Counted from the first letter of the stretch, positions 8,747 to 18,338 are shown. The stretch is 64,000 bases of DNA from Clostridia bacterium (GCA_910574255.1 CAJTAK010000007.1:62001-126000); one strand, 5' to 3'. Translations and numbers: made by a program. The notes: a model not told the origin generated them from the letters alone.

Positions 8747-9839
8747 CAAATGCTCCTGCTTTGTACATTTTCTGTATATTGTGGGCCTGGCGTAATGCTT
8801 TTGAGGTTCTATCCGCAAAGGATTTTATTTGATTGTCGCTTAATTCAAAATAACAGTCCGGCCGCAGAAGCTCATTTGTCATCAAATCCGTATTGTGTGA
8901 AGTAAATACCACCTGTGTATCCAGAGCAAGCACCTTGCGTACTACAGTTTCCGCCAGTTCATAGTGGTAGAAGGCATCAAACTCATCAATAAATACAAAA
9001 GACATATCCCTCATCTGCAGATACCACAGAAACAGAAATGCCAGAGCTCTTGTTCCACTGGACCAGATATTTTGAAATAAAACCAGTTTATTTTTATAAC
9101 GGCAGTACAAATTCTTTCCTTCCGCATCGTCCCCTATGACTAGTTCCACATCAATTCCCAGCTCATGCAAAAATTCCCGAAACTCATCTACCGCATCCAG
9201 CTCCACGATATTTTTTCCAATACTCCCTACCCGATTGCTGAATCCTATATAATTATTTCCATCCGCACTGCTGAACCAGAACATATGCTCAACAAACCGG
9301 ATAAACTGCATAAAAGCCCTGCTGTCCGCATCATCTTTATCCAGAACCGTGTTTCTTGCCACATATTTTACAAAAGAAATGGAGCCGTCCCACATATCCA
9401 GATTTAATCCCTCAGCCCCTTTCAAATGGACCTTTGCTTCATATCCAAGATCTGCTGACAGCACCTCACGATGGTTGATGCTTACTTTCTCTCGCAGAAC
9501 CTTTCCTACCTCTTCTTTTTCATAATAGTAAGCCAGTAAATTCCCATCAAAACAAAAGGTATATTCAAAATGAGCAAGCTGATCATTGCTGTTTAAATTC
9601 ACATAATTGCGATAGTTTGCAATATTTTTCATGGAATCTGTCAAATGTATCACAATATCCATAAGAGCCCAGCCCAGGTTTGTCTTTCCGGAGGCATTTT
9701 CCCCAAACACTATGGCATTTTTCAAAATCCCCTGCGGAACAAGCTCCTGATGGAATTCATAGCTTTTTGTGTTGGAAAAATCCCACACCAGCTCATCCCG
9801 GAAATTTTTAAAATTTTGCACCTTGAACCTTTGCAGCAT
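8736..9839 (-). CDS. AAA/ABC-type ATPase, OLD/RloA-like
   Basis: 367 residues from the ATG at 9839, which has GGAGG seven bases upstream (a GTG at 9854 is the alternative). The N-terminus FKVQNFKNFRDE and Walker A GENASGKTN (about 46-53) are typical of AAA15/RecF-like ATPases. Walker B is FVFIDEFDAF, and the H-loop is VVFTSHNTD. No transmembrane segment or nuclease domain is visible in this chain; the nuclease candidate is encoded by the overlapping downstream gene. A two-component defence role is inferred from architecture and coupling only. Confidence 0.82.
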   Translation of the reverse strand: MLQRFKVQNFKNFRDELVWDFSNTKSYEFHQELVPQGILKNAIVFGENASGKTNLGWALMDIVIHLTDSMKNIANYRNYVNLNSNDQLAHFEYTFCFDGNLLAYYYEKEEVGKVLREKVSINHREVLSADLGYEAKVHLKGAEGLNLDMWDGSISFVKYVARNTVLDKDDADSRAFMQFIRFVEHMFWFSSADGNNYIGFSNRVGSIGKNIVELDAVDEFREFLHELGIDVELVIGDDAEGKNLYCRYKNKLVLFQNIWSSGTRALAFLFLWYLQMRDMSFVFIDEFDAFYHYELAETVVRKVLALDTQVVFTSHNTDLMTNELLRPDCYFELSDNQIKSFADRTSKALRQAHNIQKMYKAGAFDER

Positions 9840-10001
9840 ATCCCCACCTCCCACTGTTTTTTAGAATAGCATGGAAATTCCATTTTCTCAATATATTTTG
9901 AACTTTTTGTCCATAACCTATGCAATTTTTCTACGGCTGTACCGTAAAAAATGTTCTTACCACTATTCAGAATTATAATTTCATTTGCCCAACAAATGGT
10001 G

Positions 10002-10007
10002 TATAAT
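10002..10007 (+). promoter_or_regulatory. Candidate -10 box of the lipoprotein gene
   Basis: TATAAT with a weak -35 (TTTCAT) 17 bases upstream, about 100 bases before the lipoprotein ATG. The 9840-10109 interval otherwise holds only AT-rich sequence between divergent genes. Confidence 0.45.
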
Positions 10008-10109
10008 AAAGCCAGCATCACCCCTCATTTCCAATTCATGCGAATACACCATTTTGCAACAGCCAGGAATTCCACACCGGAAAATTCCGCAGCACAAAGA
10101 GGACACCAA

Positions 10110-11090
10110 ATGAATAAAATCGGAAAAATTACAACCGCTCTTCTAATCCCATTTGCTCTCTCTGTCCTTCTGACAGGCTGTGTTTTTGGAAAAAGAGAGC
10201 TTTTCTGCCATGATGATATCCAGGAAACATGCGAATCAATGCTGAAAAATTGCTTTGGGGAAGAATATGTGCTCTCCGATGGTGTGGAAAAGGAAGAATC
10301 CTTTTGGGATGAATATGAAAATACCAGCATTGTGACACATTACACAGAGTGGACCCTCACTTATTCCGCTGCTGACGGGCAGGATCATACCTTTATCTTC
10401 AACAACCGCAACGGGAGAGGTTCGGATAGGGAGCATCTTGCATAAACCATCGAAGCGTATTTCTCCGATTTAGCAGAGCAATATTATAACGAAAATTTTC
10501 GGGACAAAGCAGCTGAGCGGATACCGGGGCTCAAAGAGGAAGACTGTGCACTTTATGTTAAGTCATACCGGCTTTTTTCCATGCCCGACGTGCCGGAAAC
10601 ATCCATAATGTTTGACCAGCGGCCGCATTACTCTCTGACAGAGCATATTTACTTCCCCACTCTTCAATATGACAGCATTTTTCGGGAATTTCCCTATATT
10701 TTAAATATGTATTTCTATGCAGCTTACGAAAATGATGAAGAAAACCTCCGAAGCGCACAGCGCCGGGAAACAGAAAGCATCCTCCGGGAAATGACTGATG
10801 AAATCATTCGGTACACAGCCCATTCACTGAACGCCGCAATACACGTTACCATGATGGATGAAAACGGATTTGTGGATGATTTTTCCTTTGCGGTTCTTAA
10901 TGGAGCATATTTTGCCCATGGCCCCGGCCTCGAATACGAGATTGCTCTTCATGAGAATTTTTTCGGGCCCCTTGAAAGATCTTCGGAAGCTGCCCAAAAC
11001 AAGGCAGCTCCCTACCCTTCTTCACTTTCCTCTGGTTTTCAGCAGCTAAGTAAAAGCATAGCTCAGCACTTCTCCATTAACCGCACATAA
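10110..11090 (+). pseudogene. Lipoprotein of unknown function split by one in-frame stop
   Basis: The ATG at 10110 (AGAGG upstream) starts a lipoprotein signal with lipobox LLTGC. The frame meets TAA at 10443-10445, then stays open in the same frame to the stop at 11090. The residues after the stop (TIEAYFSDLAEQYYNENF) continue smoothly, so one CAA-to-TAA change would explain the break. An intact product would be about 326 residues, anchored outside the membrane. I do not recognise the family. The 3' end overlaps the convergent M20 peptidase gene by 28 bases. It could also be a sequencing error. Confidence 0.65.
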
Positions 11091-12505
11091 AATTCCACTG
11101 TCTTCACCAGCGTTTTCACCGGTACCCGTTCATTGTTGCCGTGAATCATGGCTCGCTCCTCCTTGGACAGCTTCATAGCCGAAAACTTGTACACCCGGTC
11201 CGTAATCCGGCAGTAATGCCAGGAATCACTGCAGGCCATCATAAGATAAGGGGCTACCAGCGCCTCCTTCCAGGTATCCGCCACCGCCTGGCACAGTACG
11301 CCCCACTCCGGACAGGAGGTATCCGAATCCGCAGAGGGATTTCTTCCCTCAAACACCGTTACTTCTATATCGGGGTTGTGAATCACCTGCTCAAGGTAAG
11401 CACGGGCGGATTCCACCGTATCCGTCCCCATAAGGCGCAGGTTCATGCCTATGGAAGCCTTTGGCGGAATCACGTTAAATGCCTTTCCGCCCTCCATCTT
11501 CGTCATGGCGCAGGTGGTACGCAGCATAGCATTGAGCTCGCCGCCGGACTTCTGGCAGACCTTGTCAAAGAGCCCCTCAAAGCACCACAGATTGGCAAAC
11601 AGAACCTTGTATGCAAAGGTAGAGTGGCGTCCCAGGGTGTCCAGCATCTCCCTCACCGGCTTTGTCATCTGTCTGGGAAATGGGTGATTTTCCACATCCA
11701 CCACAGCCTTAGCCAGCTCACCCACGATCGTGTGAACCGGAGGCATAGAAGCATGACCGCCGCCGCTTTTTGCATGAAATTCAATATTTGTCAGGCCCTT
11801 TTCCGCAATTCCGATGAGGGCACATTCCCGGTTCACACCTGGAAATACATTTTCTACCACGGCTCCGCCCTCATCTACAACCATAGCCGGATGAATGCCC
11901 CGTTCCTCAAACCAGTCCACCATGGCCGGGCAGGTTGAACCGTTGATCTCTTCCTGTCCGGAAAATGCAAAATATATATCATGCTTTGGCTCAAAGCCCT
12001 CTCCTATAAGCTTTTCCGCAGCCTCCAAAATGCCGCACAGGGTTCCCTTTGTATCCAGAGTTCCCCTCCCCCAGAGCACGCCGTCCTCACAGACCGCCTC
12101 AAATGCCGGCTTCTCCCACTGAGATTCCTCCACCGGAACCACATCATAGTGGGACATCAGCACAACCGGATCTCCTGCCTCCCGCCCTTTCCAGTGGTAC
12201 AGGATTCCGTTTACTCCCAGAAAGAGCCGCTCACAGGTCTTATGAATCCGGGGATAAAGATCCGGAAGAAGCTCTCGGAATTTTTCAAATTCTGCCTCGT
12301 CGATCAGTGACGCATCATTATAGGAAATAGTCTTGCAGCGGATCATTTCCTGCATATCCTTTACAATCTTTTTTTCATCCAGGGACACCTCTTTCATTGA
12401 CGGCGTAAGCTCCGGCTTCGGATTAAACTGTGCCGCCCGGATAAGAATCACTGCCAGAAAAATGATAATGACTGCTCCTGCTATACCAAGTACATACCAT
12501 AACAT
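11063..12505 (-). CDS. M20 family metallopeptidase, membrane-anchored
   Basis: 480 residues with one N-terminal transmembrane helix (about 3-23), then the M20 zinc-peptidase fold: metal ligands in LMSHYDVVPV, WGRGTLDTKG and GQEEINGS, and a dimerisation domain near 230-340. The nearest named relatives are carboxypeptidase/aminoacylase-type M20 enzymes (PM20D1-like), which cleave short peptides or N-acyl amino acids. It is last in a run that includes two multi-spanning membrane proteins and a dipeptide epimerase, which supports a dipeptidase role. Confidence 0.88.
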   Translation of the reverse strand: MLWYVLGIAGAVIIIFLAVILIRAAQFNPKPELTPSMKEVSLDEKKIVKDMQEMIRCKTISYNDASLIDEAEFEKFRELLPDLYPRIHKTCERLFLGVNGILYHWKGREAGDPVVLMSHYDVVPVEESQWEKPAFEAVCEDGVLWGRGTLDTKGTLCGILEAAEKLIGEGFEPKHDIYFAFSGQEEINGSTCPAMVDWFEERGIHPAMVVDEGGAVVENVFPGVNRECALIGIAEKGLTNIEFHAKSGGGHASMPPVHTIVGELAKAVVDVENHPFPRQMTKPVREMLDTLGRHSTFAYKVLFANLWCFEGLFDKVCQKSGGELNAMLRTTCAMTKMEGGKAFNVIPPKASIGMNLRLMGTDTVESARAYLEQVIHNPDIEVTVFEGRNPSADSDTSCPEWGVLCQAVADTWKEALVAPYLMMACSDSWHYCRITDRVYKFSAMKLSKEERAMIHGNNERVPVKTLVKTVEFYVRLMEKC

Positions 12506-12532
12506 ATCTCCACACCTGCTTCCTTTCGTCTC

Positions 12533-13192
12533 CTACAGCATATTTTTCTTGTACAAAATCCTTGCAGCGCCAATGGCAATCAGCGCCCCCACAGGAACCA
12601 GAACGCCCACAGAACCTGCCAGGGAGGGCACCAGCAAAAACAGTACAATCATAAATACCAGCGGCGCTATGGATATCTTCCAATTTTTGCTCACATACAC
12701 CACTGCCAATCCTCCAAACAAAGAGGGCAGAATATTGTCAAAGGCAGGCTTGACTGCCGGGTTGTCCAGAATCGGTGTCAGCGGCACCAGCAGGGCCACC
12801 CCGAGAGCGATAATCAGCACTGTCACCATGGATGAGGTTGCTACTGCGATAGTAGAAATCACCTCTCCCTCATCGCTTCCGGGCTTTACCTTTGCATTTT
12901 CCATGGCAGTGAGGGCTGCCGGAACCTTCAAATTGGTAAGATTTCCCGTTACAAAGGCCAGATAGGAGCCTGCCGTTCCAAGCATGGGGATAAAGGTAAT
13001 GACCTCAATGATTCCCACAGTCCAGAAAATGGGCGCCACTCCAAGAAGTCCCTGGAGCACCGGACGCCACCCCGGCCAGGCATCATAATAGATGCAGGCA
13101 ATAATGGGATAAGCAAATATCATCCCCAGAGCACTCAAAATCCAGATGCGCCCATAAATATGTGTCATATCTTCGTAGCTTCTTTTATTCAT
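12533..13192 (-). CDS. Integral membrane protein, partner of DUF5058 protein
   Basis: 219 residues from the ATG at 13192 with GGAAG upstream; longer in-frame starts up to 13402 lie inside the neighbouring gene and are unlikely. There are about six hydrophobic segments, ending in a short basic tail (LYKKNML). It lies 50 bases after the DUF5058 gene and 27 bases before the M20 peptidase. I know no assigned function. The arrangement suggests a two-subunit transporter whose substrate feeds the peptidase. Confidence 0.75.
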   Translation of the reverse strand: MNKRSYEDMTHIYGRIWILSALGMIFAYPIIACIYYDAWPGWRPVLQGLLGVAPIFWTVGIIEVITFIPMLGTAGSYLAFVTGNLTNLKVPAALTAMENAKVKPGSDEGEVISTIAVATSSMVTVLIIALGVALLVPLTPILDNPAVKPAFDNILPSLFGGLAVVYVSKNWKISIAPLVFMIVLFLLVPSLAGSVGVLVPVGALIAIGAARILYKKNML

Positions 13193-13242
13193 ATAGTTCT
13201 TCCTTTCTATTCCGGTTCCGAAGTTTTTGTATCGTACTGCCT

Positions 13243-13962
13243 TTAAAACATCGGCGTAATCACTGCTGCAAACGCCATGGCTCCAAGCATACTGATAGGC
13301 AAGGCGTAATTTTCCAGCCATTTTATATTGCATTTTTTTATAAGGATTCCGCAGATTCCCATAAGAAGTGCAGAAAACAGCAGTACAAAGATAGGAATCC
13401 ATCCCTTAAGGCCCGATCGGATATCCGCAAACACCATTCCCAGGAATGCGGAAATCATGCCCAGAAACATGGCAGTCATAAGGATGTCTCCCCATTTACC
13501 GTCCTTATTTTTAATCTTCATCAGACCGCCCTGGATTCTCTTAATGAACAGGGGCACCCAAATAAGCCCAGGGAAGATGCCTAAGGTCATAACCCAGGCA
13601 ATCGCCGTGTACACGGAAGGGTCTGTCACAGTCTCCGAGAGGGATATTCCAAGGGCATTGGCCGTGGATGTCGCCGCCGGCAGTTCATAGGTGATGGCTC
13701 CGATGACGCTTAGACGCAGCCATGGCAGGGGCAGTCCCAGAAATTTTGACAGTGTAATAACGCCCAGCAGAATGGACACCGCCGGAGCGATGGTAAATAC
13801 GGCTGTGGACAATACGGTTTTGCGAAGCTGCCCCATGTCCATGCCAAGCTCCTTTCCCCGTCGGAATGCCCGAATCAGAAAAAACAATGATTGGGCAATG
13901 ACGAATACAATCACTGCCCCTGCTAAAATAAATAACAACGTACTGTTTGGATGAAAATTCAT
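13243..13962 (-). CDS. DUF5058 family membrane protein
   Basis: 239 residues with about seven hydrophobic segments. The N-terminus (MNFHPNSTLLFILAGAVIVF) and the Gly/Pro-containing core (LPAATSTANALGISLSETV) match the DUF5058 pattern as I recall it; no search was run. The ribosome binding site is GAGGGAG. With the next gene it forms a tight pair. A transport function is likely from topology, but substrate and mechanism are unknown. Confidence 0.75.
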   Translation of the reverse strand: MNFHPNSTLLFILAGAVIVFVIAQSLFFLIRAFRRGKELGMDMGQLRKTVLSTAVFTIAPAVSILLGVITLSKFLGLPLPWLRLSVIGAITYELPAATSTANALGISLSETVTDPSVYTAIAWVMTLGIFPGLIWVPLFIKRIQGGLMKIKNKDGKWGDILMTAMFLGMISAFLGMVFADIRSGLKGWIPIFVLLFSALLMGICGILIKKCNIKWLENYALPISMLGAMAFAAVITPMF

Positions 13963-14137
13963 ATGCTCCCTCGCTTTCTTTTTTGGAAAAATAAATTTAT
14001 AACAATTCCGTAGATTTCTCCCCTTTACAGCGGCAAACCGGAATCATTTTATCGTTTCTTACCATGATACATGAAATATAGATGGGTGGCAAGCCGCAAA
14101 AGAACTACTTTATATTCATGACCGGCACACCATACAA

Positions 14138-14324
14138 AAAGGGGCTGTCGGGAAATAAGACAGAAGACTTTTCTGATATCCAGTGTCCGGCTGTTTGTGT
14201 ACAGACTGTCTGATATGTACGGATATTGCTTTTTAATGTCCGTACAGAGCAGACAGAATGTACACAAACCGTCCGAACACAGGGTATAGAAATGGCTGAT
14301 GTCTTATTTCCCGACAGCCCCTTT
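14138..14324. mobile_element. 187-bp nested palindrome, MITE-like
   Basis: Perfect 25-bp terminal inverted repeats at 14138-14162 and 14300-14324 (AAAGGGGCTGTCGGGAAATA plus AGACA). Inside are a further 11-bp pair (GTTTGTGTACA, 14193-14203 with 14259-14269) and an 8-bp pair (TGTACGGA, 14216-14223 with 14239-14246), so the whole element could fold as one long hairpin. It has no coding capacity. It lies 12 bases after the dipeptide epimerase stop and separates it from the DUF5058 gene. No clear target-site duplication is visible. Confidence 0.75.
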
Positions 14325-14336
14325 CTCCATATATCC

Positions 14337-15428
14337 TTAGTCTAAATACTTCAGCCCGTCAATTCCACGAATCCCAAGTCCCGGCTCCCTGGAAACCGTA
14401 ATCACCTTTTCCTCAAATACGGAGCCGCCCAAAATCGGGTCCTCACTGCAAAGTACCGGCCCGTCCAGGTCAATCTTTGTAATAATACTTTTAGCACAGG
14501 CAAGATGAACCGCTGCGTTCACACTGATCTTCGCCTCCAGCATGCAGCCAATCATACATTCCACTCCGTAAAGCTCCGCTGCCGTGGCAATCTTTAAAGC
14601 ATTGTAAAGTCCGCCGCACTTCATCAACTTGATATTGATAAGGTCCGCCGCTCCCATCTGCATAATCTTAACCGCATCTTCAGGAGAAAATACACTCTCA
14701 TCTGCCAGAACCGGCACATAGGAGCGCTCAGTCACAAACTTCAGTCCCTCAAAATCGTGAGCCGGCACCGGCTGTTCCACCAGTTCAATTCCCAGGCCCT
14801 TTTCCTGCATCTGGTTCAGAAGCCGCACTGCCTGCTTGGGATTCCATGCCTGGTTTGCATCAATGCGGATCTGCCGTTCCGGTCCGGCCGCTTCACGCAC
14901 AGCAGTCAGACGGGCCAAATCCAGATCCGGATTCACGCCCACCTTCACCTTCAAAGTATCATAGCCACGCTCCACCGCATTCCTTGTATCCTCCGCCATA
15001 ACCTGCGGGTCATTGACGCTGATGGTAATATCCGTCACAATCTTGCTGCGGCTTCCGCCAAAGAGCTTGTAAACGGGAAGCTTGTAGAGCTGACCGTACA
15101 AATCATACAAAGCCATATCTATAGCAGCCTTTGCGCTGGTATTTTTCACAATGCAATTGTTTACCGACTGAATCAGCTCCTCAAAATCATCCACGTCTCT
15201 TCCTATGATGGTTTTGATAAGATGATCCTTAAGGGCCCCGATAATAGCACCGGTGGTGTCGCCCGTTATGGCGCCGGTAGGCGGCGCCTCCCCATAGCCT
15301 ATCTGTCCCGAATCCGTGTGAATCTCCACAATAACATCCTCCACACCGGAAACAGAACGCAGCGCCGTCTTAAATGGCACCCTCAAGGGTACGGATAGTA
15401 TTCCAAGTCTTACATCTGTTATTTTCAT
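14337..15428 (-). CDS. Dipeptide epimerase (L-Ala-D/L-Glu type, enolase superfamily)
   Basis: 363 residues. All catalytic positions of the muconate-lactonising subgroup are visible: Lys160/Lys162 in LKVKVG, metal ligands Asp190 (RIDAN), Glu218 (LVEQP) and Asp243 (LADES), and the second base lysine in NIKLMKCGG (Lys267/Lys270). The spacing nearly matches B. subtilis YkfB. Such enzymes epimerise L-Ala-D-Glu from peptidoglycan or other dipeptides. Ribosome binding site AAAGGAGG. The neighbouring M20 peptidase and permeases suggest import, epimerisation and hydrolysis of dipeptides; substrate specificity is inferred. Confidence 0.9.
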   Translation of the reverse strand: MKITDVRLGILSVPLRVPFKTALRSVSGVEDVIVEIHTDSGQIGYGEAPPTGAITGDTTGAIIGALKDHLIKTIIGRDVDDFEELIQSVNNCIVKNTSAKAAIDMALYDLYGQLYKLPVYKLFGGSRSKIVTDITISVNDPQVMAEDTRNAVERGYDTLKVKVGVNPDLDLARLTAVREAAGPERQIRIDANQAWNPKQAVRLLNQMQEKGLGIELVEQPVPAHDFEGLKFVTERSYVPVLADESVFSPEDAVKIMQMGAADLINIKLMKCGGLYNALKIATAAELYGVECMIGCMLEAKISVNAAVHLACAKSIITKIDLDGPVLCSEDPILGGSVFEEKVITVSREPGLGIRGIDGLKYLD

Positions 15429-15511
15429 AGTATCCTCCTTTTTTTAAGTTGCTGCGCAACAGTACGAAAGGGTAAATATTTCTGTTAAACGCTCAACATT
15501 TCTTAGCCGGA

Positions 15512-16909
15512 CTATTCTAATTCCTCACACAACAAAACCTCTTTGTTACGCTCAAATTCCCCATAACGCAGCCCTCGGTCAACCACTTCCATCTCTCCCA
15601 GCTGATTGTCATAGGGGTCTGCCCGCCAATGCTCTTTATCAATGGTAAAAGGCGCCTGGAATGCATTGTTCGCCGCCATACGATAGGCATCCAGATTACC
15701 GAAATAAAACCGTCTCCGCTCCTCGTTTTTTGCCCTCACCGCCGCAGTTCCGTAAGACGGATCCGCATACAGCCACCCGTAAGGCTCCACATAAAACCGC
15801 ACCCAGTCATGGGCTCCGCAGAAATCCGGCTCCGCCGTAAGTCCGCTCTGCCAGCAAGCCGGAATCCCTGCGCACCGGCAGAGAGTTAAGAAAAGCAGAG
15901 CAAACACACCGCAGTCCCCCGTAAAGTTTCTCGCACAGGCTTCCGCAATCTGCTCCAGCCCAAAATAAGCAGGCATAAAAGTATATTTCATTTGCAGAGT
16001 AATAAAATCATAAAACCTACGGGCTTTTTCCAGCGGCTCTGCAGCTCCCCTGGTAAGCTCTTTCACAAGCTCCCGGAGGTAGGGCGTAAACAGAATATGG
16101 GGCGTCTCCTCCCCCGTAAAGAAGTCCGGCTGGACACAGGTAAGGGAAAGCCCCTCTTTCTGCATCTGCTCCACATCATGGTAACGAGCCGTATGCACAT
16201 AAGAATACTCCACATAAAATTCCTGGTTTTCCTCAAGGCTCATCTCCCAGCAAATTGTCCTCTGGGGCGCATCCTCCGGGGCCGGCTTTCCCCCTGCCGG
16301 AAATATCTTCTCAATCACAATCTCACTCTGCTGCTCACAGGCTGCCGGAATAGGCAGGTGAACACGCACAAACATCCCGGAATTAAAAACCTCATCCTTC
16401 ATGCGCACACCGGCCCGAATCCGAATGCGGTTGCTCAGTTTTCCTCTCTCACGCATCAGACGGGCACAGCGGTCTAACCGCCCCTCTTCTGCAGATCCCT
16501 TTCCTGCGCTCTCCACACCCGGAAGCCGCACACCGGCCCGTTCCCCAAAGGCAGGCTCCGCCTTACACATACTCTGAAAAAAGCGGTTAAAGAAGCGTCT
16601 CTCCCCATTCAGATAAATCCATCCGATCCTTCCGGCATCCACACGATCCTCAAACTCTTCCTCCGAAAAATCAGAAATATGCTCCCGAACCACAGCAAGG
16701 GCTTCTTCCTTTGTATAGGGATAATCCTCCGTTCTTCGCAATATCATTTCCCGTTGAGCCATAAGGCAGCAGCGCATCGCCTCCGGTATGTCATCCCATG
16801 CCAGCCGCCTGTCAATCAGCCTCACGGCTCCTTCCAGATCCCCATAAAATTTCTTTTGCAAAATATCATCCGGAAGCCCCACATGAAGATAACGAAAGCA
16901 GTCATTCAT
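15512..16909 (-). CDS. Transglutaminase-like cysteine protease domain protein
   Basis: 465 residues from the ATG at 16909 with a GGAGGGGAG element upstream; a GTG at 16915 and an ATG at 16966 are alternatives. The C-terminal half has the Cys-His-Asp triad of the transglutaminase core: GDCGVFALLF, AHDWVRFYV and YADPSYG. No signal peptide is seen, so it is probably cytoplasmic. Bacterial members act as peptidases or amidases. Its position beside the dipeptide epimerase suggests it trims peptides before epimerisation and hydrolysis. Confidence 0.85.
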   Translation of the reverse strand: MNDCFRYLHVGLPDDILQKKFYGDLEGAVRLIDRRLAWDDIPEAMRCCLMAQREMILRRTEDYPYTKEEALAVVREHISDFSEEEFEDRVDAGRIGWIYLNGERRFFNRFFQSMCKAEPAFGERAGVRLPGVESAGKGSAEEGRLDRCARLMRERGKLSNRIRIRAGVRMKDEVFNSGMFVRVHLPIPAACEQQSEIVIEKIFPAGGKPAPEDAPQRTICWEMSLEENQEFYVEYSYVHTARYHDVEQMQKEGLSLTCVQPDFFTGEETPHILFTPYLRELVKELTRGAAEPLEKARRFYDFITLQMKYTFMPAYFGLEQIAEACARNFTGDCGVFALLFLTLCRCAGIPACWQSGLTAEPDFCGAHDWVRFYVEPYGWLYADPSYGTAAVRAKNEERRRFYFGNLDAYRMAANNAFQAPFTIDKEHWRADPYDNQLGEMEVVDRGLRYGEFERNKEVLLCEELE

Positions 16910-17027
16910 ATGCACATTCTCCCCTCCTCTCCCCGTTATAATGCCATGAAACTTTTCTGTCTCCATATGAATAAAGAATTTTCAATCCTCCAGATGCAAG
17001 GTATACTAGTAGTCCATATAAAACAGT

Positions 17028-17060
17028 GGTTCTTCACCCAACTTTCCCAGGCGAAGAACC
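17028..17060 (-). terminator. Terminator after the DUF819 permease gene
   Basis: On the minus strand, GGTTCTTCGCC pairs with GGTGAAGAACC around an 11-base loop and is followed by ACTGTTTTAT. It separates the DUF819 gene from the transglutaminase-like gene. Confidence 0.65.
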
Positions 17061-17153
17061 ATTTAAATTCTATCCTGTTTAAAATTATGACAATAAATTG
17101 TCATTTATAAAGCATACAGCAATACTGTTCAATGCTTTGCATCTCTTTTTTAC

Positions 17154-18338
17154 CTAAATAAACATCTGCATCAAATATCCCATGGCCAGGCCGCAGAAGT
17201 TTCCGACTGCCGCTCCCAAAACTCCCATCAATACACCGATACCGGCATAAGAGGGATTGTAAGCGGATGCCACAATGGGTGCAGATGCACTTCCGCCGAT
17301 ATTTGCCAGTGACGCAGTGGAAACCATACAGCAGTCCCAGTGGAACAGCTTGGAAAGGAGATACATAACCGCAATATGAATGATCATAACCACAAGGCCT
17401 GCCACGATCCACAGAGGTGCACTCACCAGATCCACCAGTGTAGCGGTAGATGCCAGCAGGGAAACAACGGCATACAGATAGATATTGGAGAGTTCTTCCA
17501 CTGCCGGAAGCTTTCCAAGAGGACTTAAAGCACAGATAAGACCCAGAATCGTTACAAATACCGTGGTAAGGGTTCCCTTATCAAACATCGCCAGTCCGAC
17601 TTCCTTCAAAGCCGTATTTCCGGCCGCACCAACCATCTGTGAAATAGCGGAAACCATAAGAGACAAACCAATAAGGAAAATCCAGTCACTTGCCGTAGCA
17701 CGTTTTTTCTCTTTCTCAATCTCTGCGTTAGCCGCATCGGCAACCTCCTGAAGCTTGGAGGTATCTGCCTTTACGGACTTATCCCATTTGCTTGCGTAGC
17801 GAACCATAATCAGCAGCAGGGCAATCCATACGGAATAGTAAACCGTATCCACGGCCAGTGCACAGCCGTAAGCACCGGGATCAATGGTAAATGCCGCCTC
17901 CATAGCCGCCATATTTGCAGAGCCGCCGATCCAGGAAGCACACAGGGCTGCCATTGCGCCCCAGATAGTCTCGCCGCCTCCCAATGCTCCCTTGAAAACC
18001 AGGAAAGCAATAAAGAAACCAAGCATAATAGAAACAGCGCCGCCCATAAAGATAGCCGCCATCCGGCCGCCCAGCTTCGCTAATTTGCGGATATCGCAAC
18101 GCAGCAGCATAACAAAAATCATGGCATACAAAAGATTGTTCTTCAATGCGCCAAAGGCTGCGGAACAGCCCTCGGAATCAAACATTCCGATGGTACAGAA
18201 CAGCATGTTCAGCACATAGATCCATACAAGCGGCGGAACATAATTGAATACTTTCCACTTGGTATACTTCTCCGCAGCAAGCAGGATACCTGCCAGGAAC
18301 ATCAAGAACGCTATGTAGGTAAAACCATTTTGAATCAT
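17154..18338 (-). CDS. DUF819 family membrane permease (YjcL-like)
   Basis: 394 residues from the ATG at 18338 (GGAG seven bases upstream). Around ten hydrophobic segments are interrupted by a charged cytoplasmic loop (about residues 195-235). The segment ASWIGGSANMAAM and its echo NIGGSASAPIVA in the C-terminal half are the hallmark inverted-repeat motifs of DUF819 proteins. The function is not established; some members are annotated as transporters. It heads the peptide-utilisation neighbourhood. Confidence 0.85.
   Translation of the reverse strand: MIQNGFTYIAFLMFLAGILLAAEKYTKWKVFNYVPPLVWIYVLNMLFCTIGMFDSEGCSAAFGALKNNLLYAMIFVMLLRCDIRKLAKLGGRMAAIFMGGAVSIMLGFFIAFLVFKGALGGGETIWGAMAALCASWIGGSANMAAMEAAFTIDPGAYGCALAVDTVYYSVWIALLLIMVRYASKWDKSVKADTSKLQEVADAANAEIEKEKKRATASDWIFLIGLSLMVSAISQMVGAAGNTALKEVGLAMFDKGTLTTVFVTILGLICALSPLGKLPAVEELSNIYLYAVVSLLASTATLVDLVSAPLWIVAGLVVMIIHIAVMYLLSKLFHWDCCMVSTASLANIGGSASAPIVASAYNPSYAGIGVLMGVLGAAVGNFCGLAMGYLMQMFI

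Noticed and set aside
16910..16966. N-terminal extension of the transglutaminase-like protein
   Set aside because: The ATG at 16966 has no ribosome binding site, whereas the purine-rich stretch lies directly before 16909.
17003..17014. ACTAGTAGTCC shared with the palindrome at 26345
   Set aside because: Only 11 bases match, with no palindromic partner near 17003; likely chance.
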